Part shown: positions 19,869 to 28,521 of the stretch, in pieces
Layout of the letters: each line of letters begins with the position of its first letter
How positions within the stretch are numbered: position 1 is the stretch's first letter
NCBI RefSeq assembly: GCF_002210435.1
Contig: NZ_MZMV01000038.1
Coordinates: 1 to 64,000, forward strand
Source of the DNA: Micromonospora wenchangensis
Lineage (GTDB): Bacteria; Actinomycetota; Actinomycetes; Mycobacteriales; Micromonosporaceae
DNA: 64,000 bases
Reading direction: 5' to 3'
The notes under the pieces: generated by a model
The model's database searches: none
Seen by the model: only the letters and a program-made list of their open reading frames with translations
Told to the model about the DNA's origin: nothing
Program-made: the position numbers and the translations under genes

Positions 19869-21350
19869 TCAGCCAGGCAGGCGCGGACCCGCCTCACGCT
19901 GCTCGGCCAGCCAGGTCTCCACCTCGTCCGAGCGGCGGGGCAGACCCGCCGACAGGTTCACCGAACCGGTCGCGGTGACCAGGATGTCGTCCTCGATCCG
20001 GACACCGATGCCGCGCAGCTCCTCGGGGACCAGCTCGTCCTCCGGCTGGAAGTACAGGCCCGGCTCGACGGTGAGCACGTAGCCCTCGCCCAGCGCACCG
20101 TCGCGGTACTTCTCCTTGCGGGCGTTCGAGCAGTCGTGCACGTCGATGCCGAGCATGTGGCTGGTGCCGTGCAGGGTCCACCGCCGGTAGACCGTGGAGG
20201 CCGGGTCCATCGCCTCGTCGACGCTCACCGGGAGCAGACCGAGATCCTTCAACGCCTCGGCGAGCACCCGCATCGAGGTCAGGTGCACGTCCCGGAACGC
20301 GACCCCCGGGCGGATCGCGTCGATGCCGGCCTGCTGCGCGGCGTACACCGCGTCGTAGACCTGGCGTTGCAGCGGGGTGAACCGGCCGTCGACCGGCAGC
20401 ACCCGGGTCACGTCGGCGGTGTAGAGGTTGCGGTTCTCCACGCCCATGTCCATCAGCAGCAGCTCACCCGGGCGGGTCGCGCCGTGGTTGTGCACCCAGT
20501 GCAGGATCGTCGCGTGCTCGCCCGCGCCGACGATCGAGCCGTAGCCGACGTCGTTGCCGTCGTGCCGGGCCCGCAGCGCGAAGATCCCCTCCAGCAGCCG
20601 CTCGGAGACGCCCCGGTCGGCCGGCAGCGCACGGGCCACGTCCTCGAAACCGCGGACGGTGGCGTCGACCGCCTCCTGGAGCTGGGCGACCTCCCACTCG
20701 TCCTTGACCAGCTTCAGCTCGGCGATCGCGATCGCCAGCTCCCGGTCCCGGCCCGGCTGCCCCTCCTCCCGGGGGCCGTCCCACGGACGCACCGCCGCGT
20801 CGACCCGCTGGTCGAAGCCGCGCAGCACCCGGGTCCGCCCCGGCGCCATCCGGGCCAGCGCCCCGTCCAGCGCGGACAGGTCCTCGGTGGCCAGGCCCAG
20901 CTCGGTGGACTTCTCGACCAGGGTGTGCCGGCGGCCCACCCACAGCTCGCCGTGCCGGCTGCGGAAGAACTCGTCGGTCTCCCGGGAGGACCGGGGACGC
21001 ATGAACAGCGTCGCGTCGTGCCCCGAGCCGTTGGGCCGCAGCACCAGGACGCTGTCCGGTTCGTGGTCGCCGGTCAGGTAGGCGAAGTCGCTGCCCGGCC
21101 GGAACGGGTGGTCGGTGTCGTTGGCGCGTACCTTCTCGGTGCCGGTGGGGATGACCAGCGTCTCGCCCGGGAAGGCCGCGGACAGGGCGGCCCGCCGCTT
21201 GGCGTGGTGCGGGACCTCCGGTCGGGGGCCGACCGGCAGGCTGGTGTCCCGCCAGCCCTGCCGCATGAAGGACAGGAACGCCTCCGGAAAGTCCGGATCG
21301 TGCGATTCGGTGCCATCCGCCGGCTTGCCGTCCGTCCGTTCCTCGGCCAT
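19869..21350 (-). CDS. pepP: Xaa-Pro aminopeptidase (aminopeptidase P, M24B)
   Basis: This 493-residue cytoplasmic metallopeptidase removes N-terminal residues preceding proline. It has an AMP_N domain (RRAALSAAFPGETLVIPTG near residue 52, then FRPGSDFAYLTGDHEPD). The creatinase fold carries dinuclear metal ligands: Asp in LLLMDMGVEN, Asp in YTADVTRVLP, His in LHGTSHMLGIDVHD, Glu in TVEPGLYF and Glu in GVRIEDDILVT. The ATG follows GGGAG. It is about 50 residues longer than E. coli PepP, mostly at the N-terminus, as usual for actinobacteria. The gene is divergent from asnB. Confidence 0.95.
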   Translation of the reverse strand: MAEERTDGKPADGTESHDPDFPEAFLSFMRQGWRDTSLPVGPRPEVPHHAKRRAALSAAFPGETLVIPTGTEKVRANDTDHPFRPGSDFAYLTGDHEPDSVLVLRPNGSGHDATLFMRPRSSRETDEFFRSRHGELWVGRRHTLVEKSTELGLATEDLSALDGALARMAPGRTRVLRGFDQRVDAAVRPWDGPREEGQPGRDRELAIAIAELKLVKDEWEVAQLQEAVDATVRGFEDVARALPADRGVSERLLEGIFALRARHDGNDVGYGSIVGAGEHATILHWVHNHGATRPGELLLMDMGVENRNLYTADVTRVLPVDGRFTPLQRQVYDAVYAAQQAGIDAIRPGVAFRDVHLTSMRVLAEALKDLGLLPVSVDEAMDPASTVYRRWTLHGTSHMLGIDVHDCSNARKEKYRDGALGEGYVLTVEPGLYFQPEDELVPEELRGIGVRIEDDILVTATGSVNLSAGLPRRSDEVETWLAEQREAGPRLPG

Positions 21351-21571
21351 GTCGGCTCCCTTCGCCTCGTCGCTCGTCCAGACGGTACTCCGGCTCCGCC
21401 CGGACGGGGTGCCTGCGGTCCCGCACCCGACGTCCCGCCGGCCCGACCCCGTCCGGGTGACTCGACGCTGTCCGGGGCCCGGGGCCGGGCGCGGCGGATC
21501 GTGCCGTGGGGAGGGGGACAGAGCCTGCGGTGCCGCGCGGGCGGATTGCGTCGCGTGGAAAGATGTCGGCC

Positions 21572-23533
21572 ATGTGCGGACTCCTGGCCTTCTTCAGCGC
21601 GAACGGCAACGCCGCCGCCCACCGCGACAACATCGCGGGGGCGTTGGAATGCCTGCACCACCGCGGACCGGACGAGACAGGGGTCGAGGTGGTCGGCGAC
21701 GCCACCGGCCACTACGCCGACGGGGTGTTCGCGCACAAGCGGCTGGCCATCATCGACGTGGCGTCCAGCCACGAGCCGCTGCCCTACGCGGGCGGTCGCT
21801 ACCTGCTGACCTTCAACGGCGAGATCTACAACTACATCGAGCTGCGCGAGGAGCTGGTCCGCACCTTCGGCGCCCAGTTCGCCACCGCCGGGGACGGCGA
21901 GGTCATCGTCGCCGGCTACCACTACTGGGGCGAGCAGGTGCTCACCCGGCTGCGCGGCATGTTCGCCTTCGTCATCTGGGACCGGCAGGAGCGCCGGGCG
22001 TTCGGCGCGCGGGACTACTTCGGCATCAAGCCGCTGCACTACCTGGAGACCGCCGACGGGCTCTACCTCGCCTCCGAGAAGAAGGCGCTGCTGCCCTTCG
22101 CGCACTCCTACTACCAGGGTGACGCCGGCATCGACACCGCCAACCTCAGCCACTACCTGACCCTCCAGTACGTCCCCGAGCCCGGCACCCTGCACCAGGG
22201 GATCAGCCGGATCGGCTCCGGGGAGTACCTCACCTGGTCGCCGGGGGGCCGGTTGGACGTGCGGCGCTGGTACCGGCCGGTGTTCCGGCCCGCCCCGGTC
22301 GCCGACGAGCAGCGGCTCTACCACGAGATCCGGGAGACGCTGCGGGAGAGCGTCCGGATGCACATGCGCTCCGACGTGCCGGTCGGCTCGTTCCTGTCCA
22401 GCGGCATCGACTCCACCGCCGTGGTGGCCCTGGCCCGCGAGTTCAACCCCAACATCCTCACCTTCACCGTCGGCTACGACGTGCCCGGCTACTCCGAGAT
22501 CGACGTGGCCCAGGACTCGGCCCGGCACCTCGACGTGACCACGATCGCCACCAAGATCGGGCCGCAGGACATGATCGAGGCGCTGCCGAAGATCATCTGG
22601 CACCTGGACGACCCGGTGGCCGACCCGGCGCTGGTCCCGCTGTACTTCGTGGCCAAGAAGGCCGCCGAGCACGTCACGGTGGTGCTCTCCGGCGAGGGGG
22701 CCGACGAGTTCTTCGGCGGCTACACCATCTACCGCGAGCCGCTCTCCCTGGGCACCGTCAACGGCCTGCCCGGCGGGGTGCAGAAGGGCCTGCGGGCGGT
22801 CTCCAAGGCGATCCCGCAGGGGGTCAAGGGCAAGAGCTTCCTGGAGCGCGGCACCACCCCGATCGAGCAGCGCTACTACGGCAACGCCCGGATGTTCACC
22901 GAGGAGGAGAAGCGGCACCTGCTGCGCCGCTACGACCCGTCGGTGCGCTACACCGACGTCACCGCCCCGATCTACGCCGAGTGCACCGAACTCGACGACG
23001 TCACCAAGATGCAGTACGTCGACCTGTACACCTGGCTGCGCGGCGACATCCTGGTCAAGGCCGACCGGATCTCCATGTCGCACTCGCTGGAGGTGCGGGT
23101 GCCGTTCCTGGACCGGATGGTCTTCGACGTGGCGTCGACCATCCCGGTCGACCTGAAGCTGCCGCCCCGCTCCGACGCCACCAAGTACGCCATGCGCCAG
23201 GCGTTGCAGGGCGTCGTGCCGCCGGCCATCGTCAACCGCAGGAAGCTGGGCTTTCCCACCCCGACCCGGGTCTGGCTGCGCGGCGAGATGTACGAGTGGG
23301 CCCGGCACGTGCTGGCCACCTCCGGCGCGGGCGACCTGATCGACCTGTCGTACGCGATGCGGCTGCTGGAGGAGCACAAGCGCGAGGAGGCGGACAACTC
23401 CCGGAAGGTGTGGACGGTGCTGATCTTCTGCATCTGGCATGCCATCTTCGTGGCCAAGACCCTCGACCCGGGCATCCAGCGCAACCAGTCGGCGCTGCTC
23501 ACCAAGCCGGTGGTCGGCAGCATGGTCCGCTGA
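21572..23533 (+). CDS. asnB: Asparagine synthetase (glutamine-hydrolysing)
   Basis: This 653-residue class II amidotransferase makes Asn from Asp, ATP and Gln. I chose the ATG at 21572 because catalytic Cys must directly follow Met (MCGLLAFFS); upstream ATG or GTG codons would bury it. The glutaminase domain has HHRGPDETG and FNGEIYNYIELREEL. The synthetase domain has the PP-loop GSFLSSGIDSTAVV (about residue 270), GEGADEFFGGY and RVPFLDRMVFDVA. AAAGAT lies seven bases upstream, so the mRNA may be leaderless. No biosynthetic cluster surrounds it, so it is probably the housekeeping or wall-amidation type enzyme (asnB/ltsA group) rather than part of an antibiotic pathway. Confidence 0.94.
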   Translation: MCGLLAFFSANGNAAAHRDNIAGALECLHHRGPDETGVEVVGDATGHYADGVFAHKRLAIIDVASSHEPLPYAGGRYLLTFNGEIYNYIELREELVRTFGAQFATAGDGEVIVAGYHYWGEQVLTRLRGMFAFVIWDRQERRAFGARDYFGIKPLHYLETADGLYLASEKKALLPFAHSYYQGDAGIDTANLSHYLTLQYVPEPGTLHQGISRIGSGEYLTWSPGGRLDVRRWYRPVFRPAPVADEQRLYHEIRETLRESVRMHMRSDVPVGSFLSSGIDSTAVVALAREFNPNILTFTVGYDVPGYSEIDVAQDSARHLDVTTIATKIGPQDMIEALPKIIWHLDDPVADPALVPLYFVAKKAAEHVTVVLSGEGADEFFGGYTIYREPLSLGTVNGLPGGVQKGLRAVSKAIPQGVKGKSFLERGTTPIEQRYYGNARMFTEEEKRHLLRRYDPSVRYTDVTAPIYAECTELDDVTKMQYVDLYTWLRGDILVKADRISMSHSLEVRVPFLDRMVFDVASTIPVDLKLPPRSDATKYAMRQALQGVVPPAIVNRRKLGFPTPTRVWLRGEMYEWARHVLATSGAGDLIDLSYAMRLLEEHKREEADNSRKVWTVLIFCIWHAIFVAKTLDPGIQRNQSALLTKPVVGSMVR

Positions 23534-23585
23534 TCCCGGCCGGTCCCGTCGGCACCGACGCGACGGCACACCGGACCCCGGACGG

Positions 23586-23622
23586 ACCGCAGGCCCCCAC
23601 CCGACGGGTGGGGGCCTGCGGT
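23586..23622. terminator. Bidirectional terminator hairpin
   Basis: A perfect 17-bp inverted repeat (23586-23602 with 23606-23622) and a 3-base loop separate the convergent asnB and LPMO genes. Confidence 0.85.
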
Positions 23623-23641
23623 GTGTGCGTTCAGCGTCGGG

Positions 23642-24775
23642 TCACCGGCCGGAGCAGGAGACCGTCGGCAGTCCGTTGGTGCCGGTGCTGCTGGCCGTGA
23701 AGCCGAACGTGGTCGTCTTCTCCGGTGCGATCGAGCCGTTGTACGCGGCGTTGGTGACGGTCACCGTCGACCCGCTGGTGCTCAGCGTGCCGTTCCAGAC
23801 CTGCGAGATCACCTGACCGTTGGGCCAGGTCCAGCTCGCCGCCCAGCCCCCGTAGGTGCGGGTGCTGTGGTTCATGATGGTGACCTCACCCTGGAACCCG
23901 CCGGACCAGGCGCTGACCACCTTGTAGACCGCCATGCAGTCGCTGTTGCCCGGCGGCGGGGTCGTGGTCGGCGGCGGCGGGGTGGTGGTCGGCGGCGGCG
24001 TGGTGGTCGGGGGCGGGGTGGTGGTCGGCGGGGGCGTGGTGGTGGGCGGCGGAGTGGTCGGGTTGTTGCCGCTGCCGACCCCGGTCACCTGACCGTTGCC
24101 ACCGTCGAAGGTGACGTCCGAGCAGCCGAAGAAGTTCTCCTGGCTGTCCGAGCGCACCCAGCGGGAGTAGATGATGTGCCGGCCGGACTTGCCCGACGGC
24201 AGGTTCCCGCTGAAGTAGTAGTGCCCGTCGTTGGTGCCCGACGCGCCCTGCTGGGGCGGGTTGGTCACCGTGAGGAACGGCTCCTCCAGGTCGCTCCAGG
24301 CCAGCGGCCGGGTCGGGCTCCAGCTGTCCTTCGTGACGTAGAAGTAGAAGGTGCCCGGGTGGTGGGCCCAGTTGCTGTACTTGAAGTCCAGCCGTGCGCC
24401 GGACGTCAGGTGGGTCAGCGGCCAGTCGGTGCGGGCCAGGTCGTACCCGGCGAAACCGGTGTTGCCGCCGCTGCACAGCTTGCCGTCGGGGATGAACCCG
24501 ACGGTGCGGCCCCCGGCGTCCGAGCGGAGCACGCTGAACCAGTTGTAGAGGGAGTTGGTGCCGCTCTGGGCGACCGCGGCGGAACAGGCCGGGTTGTTCG
24601 GCCTGATCTCGCCGGTGGTGGTCAGGCCGTCCTGCCAGCACAGGTACGTCCGGCTGCCGGGGACGATCGGCGTGCCGTGCGCGGCGGCCGGTTCGGCCTG
24701 CACCGTCAGGGCCACGGCCCCGAAGGCGAGGGTGGCGGCCGCGGTGAACAACGCGGCCGTACGGGAACGGAGCAC
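23642..24775 (-). CDS. Secreted lytic polysaccharide monooxygenase (AA10) with CBM2
   Basis: This 377-residue protein starts at the GTG at 24775 after AGGAG. The signal peptide ends AAA, leaving His33 as the mature N-terminus (HGTPIVPGSRTYLCW), which is required for the copper histidine brace. The second brace His is in SNWAHHPGTFYFY, about residues 138-139. The AA10 domain ends near residue 228 (FFGCSDVTFDGG). A linker of six PPPTTT-like units follows, then a CBM2 (about 280-377, CMAVYKVVSAWSGGFQGEV to VSCSG) with the terminal Cys pair. It oxidatively cleaves cellulose or chitin outside the cell; the CBM2 favours cellulose. The gene stands alone. Confidence 0.95.
   Translation of the reverse strand: MLRSRTAALFTAAATLAFGAVALTVQAEPAAAHGTPIVPGSRTYLCWQDGLTTTGEIRPNNPACSAAVAQSGTNSLYNWFSVLRSDAGGRTVGFIPDGKLCSGGNTGFAGYDLARTDWPLTHLTSGARLDFKYSNWAHHPGTFYFYVTKDSWSPTRPLAWSDLEEPFLTVTNPPQQGASGTNDGHYYFSGNLPSGKSGRHIIYSRWVRSDSQENFFGCSDVTFDGGNGQVTGVGSGNNPTTPPPTTTPPPTTTPPPTTTPPPTTTPPPPTTTPPPGNSDCMAVYKVVSAWSGGFQGEVTIMNHSTRTYGGWAASWTWPNGQVISQVWNGTLSTSGSTVTVTNAAYNGSIAPEKTTTFGFTASSTGTNGLPTVSCSGR
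23952..24060. repeat. 18-bp tandem repeat encoding the LPMO linker
   Basis: About six imperfect 18-bp units encode PPPTTT on the minus strand. Third-position differences between units argue for old, selected coding repeats rather than recent slippage, although the array could change in length. Confidence 0.85.
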
Positions 24776-25113
24776 GAGCTTCTCCTGATCTGCGGGGTGG
24801 CGCGAGCGCCCGCCCCGCACGAGGGTGGGGGATGCGTCGATCGCGGCTCGGCCGGTGGCCCCGCGGGGCCGACAGGCGTGTGCCGCCGACGGTCCGTGCC
24901 CACGGACCGGTGCCTCTCGCGTCGAGCCCCAGCTGATCACCGGACGGGTGCGGCAGCCCTCCGCGCCGGCCCGGCACCCCAATACCATCACGTCCGGACG
25001 AACCCTGCAATAGCCGCTGCTCGATGGATGTGGCCGGGGTGCCCGGCCGGCCCCGATCGGCGTGGGCCGTTGTGCCAGCCTGGTAGCCGGACGACGAGGC
25101 GTCGGGAGGCGAC
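24776..25113. promoter_or_regulatory. Divergent intergenic region with candidate LPMO promoter
   Basis: On the minus strand TTGCAG (25010-25005) and TGGTAT (24987-24982) are 17 bases apart, with a CGTCCGGACG palindrome in the spacer. This would give a leader of about 200 nt for the LPMO gene. The pfkB-family gene has a GGGAGG ribosome site just before 25114, but no clear -10 is visible. No other gene is evident in these 338 bp. Confidence 0.4.
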
Positions 25114-26046
25114 ATGGGATACGCGGTGGTGCTCGGCGAGGCGCTGATCGACCTGCTGGACGCCGAGTGCGGGGGCGGGCCGGTGTTCCGGCAGGCGATC
25201 GGCGGCGGCCCGCTCAACGTCGCCGTCGGGGTGGCCCGGCTCGGCGGCACCGCCGAGTTCGTCGGCTCCCTCGGCGACGACGTGCTCGCCGGTCGCATCC
25301 GTGCCTTCCTGGCCGACGCCGCAGTCGGGCTGACCGGCGCGGTCACCGTGGCCGCACCCACCACGCTGGCGGTTACCACCCACACCGGGGCCGAGCCGGA
25401 CTTCCGGTTCTACGGCGAGCCACCGTCGTACGGCCTGCTCACCGCCGACGACCTGGACGTGGCGCTGGTCGAGGGCGCGGACGTGCTCTACTGCGGCTCG
25501 ATCGTGCTGCTGAGCCCCCCGACGCTCGCCGCCGCCCGGCGGGCCTGGTCGCTCGCGCCCGGCCTGCGGGTCTTCGACCCCAACGTCCGGCCCCGCCTGC
25601 TGGCCGGCCCGGCGGAGCTGGCCGCGCTGCGGGAGGTGGTGGTGGAGTTCGCCGCCGGGGCGCACCTGGTGAAGCTCAGCAGCGCCGACGCCGCCCTGCT
25701 CTGGCCCGACGAGCCGGTCGAGGGGGTCGCCGCGTACCTGCGGGAGGTGGGCGCGGGCACGGTGGTGGTGACTCTCGGCGCGGACGGCGCGCTGGTCGCC
25801 GCCGGCCCCGACCCGGTCCGGGTGCCCGCCCCGACGGTGCACGCCGTGGACGCCACCGGCGCAGGTGACTCGGTGATGGCCGCGCTCGTCGCCGACCTGC
25901 TGGCCGACGGCGAGCCGGGCACCCCGGCCGACTGGCACGGGCGGGTCGCGTTCGCGCTGCGGGTCGCCGGCCTGGTCTGCGAGTCGCCCGGCGGGGCGGT
26001 CGCCATGCCCACCCGGGAGGCGGTCCGCCGTCGCTTCGCCGACTGA
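25114..26046 (+). CDS. PfkB-family carbohydrate kinase (fructokinase-like)
   Basis: This 310-residue ribokinase-fold sugar kinase has the substrate signature IGGGPLNVAVGVARLGG near residue 28. The C-terminal ATP/anion-hole motif is VDATGAGDSVMAALVADLL near residue 247, with the catalytic Asp in GAGD. It resembles bacterial fructokinases in length and in the GGGPLN variant, but the exact sugar cannot be read from sequence. It stands alone, 88 bp from the convergent MBL gene. Confidence 0.88.
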   Translation: MGYAVVLGEALIDLLDAECGGGPVFRQAIGGGPLNVAVGVARLGGTAEFVGSLGDDVLAGRIRAFLADAAVGLTGAVTVAAPTTLAVTTHTGAEPDFRFYGEPPSYGLLTADDLDVALVEGADVLYCGSIVLLSPPTLAAARRAWSLAPGLRVFDPNVRPRLLAGPAELAALREVVVEFAAGAHLVKLSSADAALLWPDEPVEGVAAYLREVGAGTVVVTLGADGALVAAGPDPVRVPAPTVHAVDATGAGDSVMAALVADLLADGEPGTPADWHGRVAFALRVAGLVCESPGGAVAMPTREAVRRRFAD

Positions 26047-26134
26047 GCGTCACCCGGTCGCCGGGCCGCCCGGGTCGGCCGGTCGTGCCCGGCGCGGTGC
26101 CGGCCCGTCCGGGCCGCCCGCGACGGCCGGCGGC

Positions 26135-26965
26135 TCAGGGGGTGCCGTCGAGTTCCCGGTAACCCCGGCGGGCGGCGACGAGACCGGGACGCGCGCCGAA
26201 CGGGGAGTCGGCGGCCACCCGCTCCGGCGGGGCCCCGCCCGTGTGCGCGGCCCGGATCAGCCAGGCCAGCTCGACCAGCCGGGCGTGCTGGGCCCGGACG
26301 AACGCCACGTCCACCGGCGTGCCGTGGCCCGGCACCACCACCGTGCCGGGCGTGGTCATCCGCAGCAGGTCGGCCACCGCGTCCGGCCACTGCAACGGGT
26401 ACGACTCCTCGAAGGCCGGCGGCCCGGACTGCTCCACCAGGTCCCCGGCGACCAGCACGTCGGCGTCCGGCACGTGCACCACCAGATCCGCGTCGGTGTG
26501 CCCGTGCCCCGGGTGCCGCAGCACCACCCGCCGGCCCCCGAGGTCCAGCACCGTCTCGGTGTGCACGGTGTGGGTCGGGGCCAGCAGGGTCGTCTCGGCC
26601 AGTTCGGCGGCCAGCTCCGGCTGTGTCCCGCGCATCTCCTCGTACGCCGCCCGGCGCAGCCGGTCCGGCCGGTCACGCAGGGCGGCGGCGGCCACCTCGT
26701 GGGCGTACACCGGGCGGGGCGGGTCGGCGGCGAGCGTCGCGTTGCCGAAGCAGTGGTCGAAGTGGTGGTGGGTGTTGACCAGCGTCCACGGGTACGGGGT
26801 GACCGCCCGCGCGGCGTCCGCCAGCGCGGCGGCCTGCCCGGCGGTGGACAGGGTGTCCACCAGCAGCGCCGCGCCGTCACCGACCACCAGCGTGACGTTG
26901 ACGTCGAGCAGCGGCTCGCGCAGCACGTGGACCCCGTCGGCGACCGCCGTGAACCGGAACGTCAC
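26135..26965 (-). CDS. MBL-fold metallo-hydrolase
   Basis: This 276-residue protein carries the metallo-beta-lactamase motif NTHHHFDHCFG near residue 64. The downstream His in RHPGHGHTDADLVVHV and the Asp/His in VAGDLVEQ and VVPGHGTPVD complete the two-metal site. The substrate is unknown; hydrolases next to thioesterases of the FlK type sometimes act on thioesters. Its ATG overlaps the end of the preceding thioesterase gene by four bases (ATGA), so the two are translationally coupled. Confidence 0.88.
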   Translation of the reverse strand: MTFRFTAVADGVHVLREPLLDVNVTLVVGDGAALLVDTLSTAGQAAALADAARAVTPYPWTLVNTHHHFDHCFGNATLAADPPRPVYAHEVAAAALRDRPDRLRRAAYEEMRGTQPELAAELAETTLLAPTHTVHTETVLDLGGRRVVLRHPGHGHTDADLVVHVPDADVLVAGDLVEQSGPPAFEESYPLQWPDAVADLLRMTTPGTVVVPGHGTPVDVAFVRAQHARLVELAWLIRAAHTGGAPPERVAADSPFGARPGLVAARRGYRELDGTP

Positions 26966-27366
26966 GACGCCCGCACCGCCCGTGCCACGAAACGCTGCCG
27001 GTCGACCAGTGCCCGTTCCACCCGCCCCGACGCCACCGTGGTGTCACCGTCGGTCACCGTCACCGTGAACAGCAGCCGCCGGCCGTCGGCCTCGACCAGC
27101 CGGGCGTGCGCCACCACCGTCCGCCCGACGGGAGTGGCGGCCAGGTGCGCAAGCTCCACCCGGACCCCGACCGTGGTGCTCCCGGCGGGCATCCCGGGGG
27201 CCGTCGCGGCCACCGTGGCCGCCTCGGCGAGGGCCAGCACCCGGGGGGTGGCCAGCACCGGCACGTCACCGGAGCCGACGGCCGCCGCGGTGTCGGCCTC
27301 GGTGACGGTCAGTTCGACCCGGGCGGTCAGCCCCGGCGGGAACGGGACGTCCGGTTGTTCCTGCAT
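26962..27366 (-). CDS. Hot-dog thioesterase resembling fluoroacetyl-CoA thioesterase (FlK-like)
   Basis: This 134-residue protein has the FlK-like hot-dog pattern: a Pro-rich start, TVTEADTAAAVGSGDVPVLATPRVLALAEAA with the conserved Thr/Glu region, TTVGVRVELAHLAATPVG, and a final long strand with TVTDGDTTVASG. Real FlK detoxifies fluoroacetyl-CoA; most genomic homologues have other or unknown acyl-CoA substrates. TAGGCT six bases before the ATG suggests a leaderless mRNA. It is the first gene of a two-gene operon with the MBL hydrolase. Confidence 0.8.
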   Translation of the reverse strand: MQEQPDVPFPPGLTARVELTVTEADTAAAVGSGDVPVLATPRVLALAEAATVAATAPGMPAGSTTVGVRVELAHLAATPVGRTVVAHARLVEADGRRLLFTVTVTDGDTTVASGRVERALVDRQRFVARAVRAS

Positions 27367-27489
27367 GCGCTCAGCCTAGTGGGGGGTCACCGGGACCGAC
27401 CGGACGACGGGCCGGCCGGGACACCCGCCCGTCGGCGCACCGGTGGTCGGCGGTGGTCGATGCGTTGCCCACCGTTAACCTTGACCGCG

Positions 27490-28521
27490 ATGGCCGTTGT
27501 GACTGAGCCCCCGCCCCCCGTCCCGACCGACACCCCCGACCCGTCCGTCGGTGGGCGACGGCGGGTGACAGCGATGTCCGTCTGGGCCGTCGCCTTCGTC
27601 GTGACCTGGCTGGCCATCGGCCTGCCGACCGACCCGGCGTACGCCTTCCTGTGGATCTGGGCCGGCACCATCGCCTGGAACTGGGGCCGGCCGTGGCGCA
27701 GTCACCTGCGGTTCGCCCGGGACTGGATCCCGGTGGTGCTGCTGCTCGCCGTCTACAACCTGTCCCGGGGCTTCGCCGACAACGGCCGCACCCCGCACGC
27801 CTACGAACTGATCGTCGCCGACCGGGTGATGTTCGGCTGGGCGACCGGGGGCGAGGTGCCGACGGTCTGGCTCCAGCAGCACCTCTACCGGCCCGACGTG
27901 CGCTGGTGGGACGTGCTGGTGAGCTGGGTCTACTTCTCCCACTTCGTGGTGACGCTGGCCGCCGCCGCCGTGCTCTGGATGCGCAGCCGCGAACGCTGGG
28001 CGGCGTACATGCGGCGCTGGGGTTTCCTGTGCGCGGCGGGCCTGGTCACCTACTTCGCCTACCCGGCCGCGCCGCCGTGGTGGGCGGCGCAGAACGGCCT
28101 GCTGAGCGAGGTCGCGCGGATCTCCACCCGGGGGTGGAAGGAGTTCGGCATGCACGGCGCGGGCAACCTGCTCAACGCCGGGCAGATCGCCTCCAACCCG
28201 GTCGCCGCGATGCCCTCGCTGCACACCGCCTGGGCGCTGTTCGTGGTGCTGTTCTTCCTGCGCTCGGCCCGTCGCCGCTGGTGGCCGCTGCTGCTGGCCT
28301 ATCCGCTGGCGATGACGTTCACGCTGGTCTACAGCGGCGAGCACTACGTCATCGACGTCCTGGTCGGCTGGGCGTACGTGGGGATGACGTTCCTGGTGGT
28401 CGGGCTGGCCGAGCGGGCCTGGCGGGCCCGCCGCGCCCGGCGCGGTGCCCCCGCCGACGGTCCGCCGCCCGGCGGATCCGCCCCCACCCCGGTCACCGTC
28501 GGCGGGAGCGCCGAACGCTGA
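27490..28521 (+). CDS. PAP2/inositol-phosphorylceramide-synthase-like membrane protein
   Basis: This 343-residue integral membrane protein has about six hydrophobic spans. The phosphatase signature is split as in the AUR1/PAP2 family: NPVAAMPSLHTAWALFVVLFF (His in PSLHT) near residue 240 and YSGEHYVIDVLVGWAYVG near residue 280. PAPPWWAA precedes them. It probably transfers or hydrolyses lipid phosphates, for instance in inositol lipid or lipoglycan metabolism. TAACCT lies eight bases before the ATG (leaderless type). Its stop codon directly abuts the stop of the convergent PH-domain gene. Confidence 0.87.
   Translation: MAVVTEPPPPVPTDTPDPSVGGRRRVTAMSVWAVAFVVTWLAIGLPTDPAYAFLWIWAGTIAWNWGRPWRSHLRFARDWIPVVLLLAVYNLSRGFADNGRTPHAYELIVADRVMFGWATGGEVPTVWLQQHLYRPDVRWWDVLVSWVYFSHFVVTLAAAAVLWMRSRERWAAYMRRWGFLCAAGLVTYFAYPAAPPWWAAQNGLLSEVARISTRGWKEFGMHGAGNLLNAGQIASNPVAAMPSLHTAWALFVVLFFLRSARRRWWPLLLAYPLAMTFTLVYSGEHYVIDVLVGWAYVGMTFLVVGLAERAWRARRARRGAPADGPPPGGSAPTPVTVGGSAER

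Noticed and set aside
21572..23533. asnB considered as marker of a natural-product cluster
   Set aside because: No synthase, carrier-protein or tailoring genes are nearby. The neighbours are housekeeping genes and CAZymes.
23952..24060. Short regular repeats considered as a CRISPR array
   Set aside because: The units are directly adjacent, encode PPPTTT in the LPMO linker, and there are no unique spacers or cas genes.
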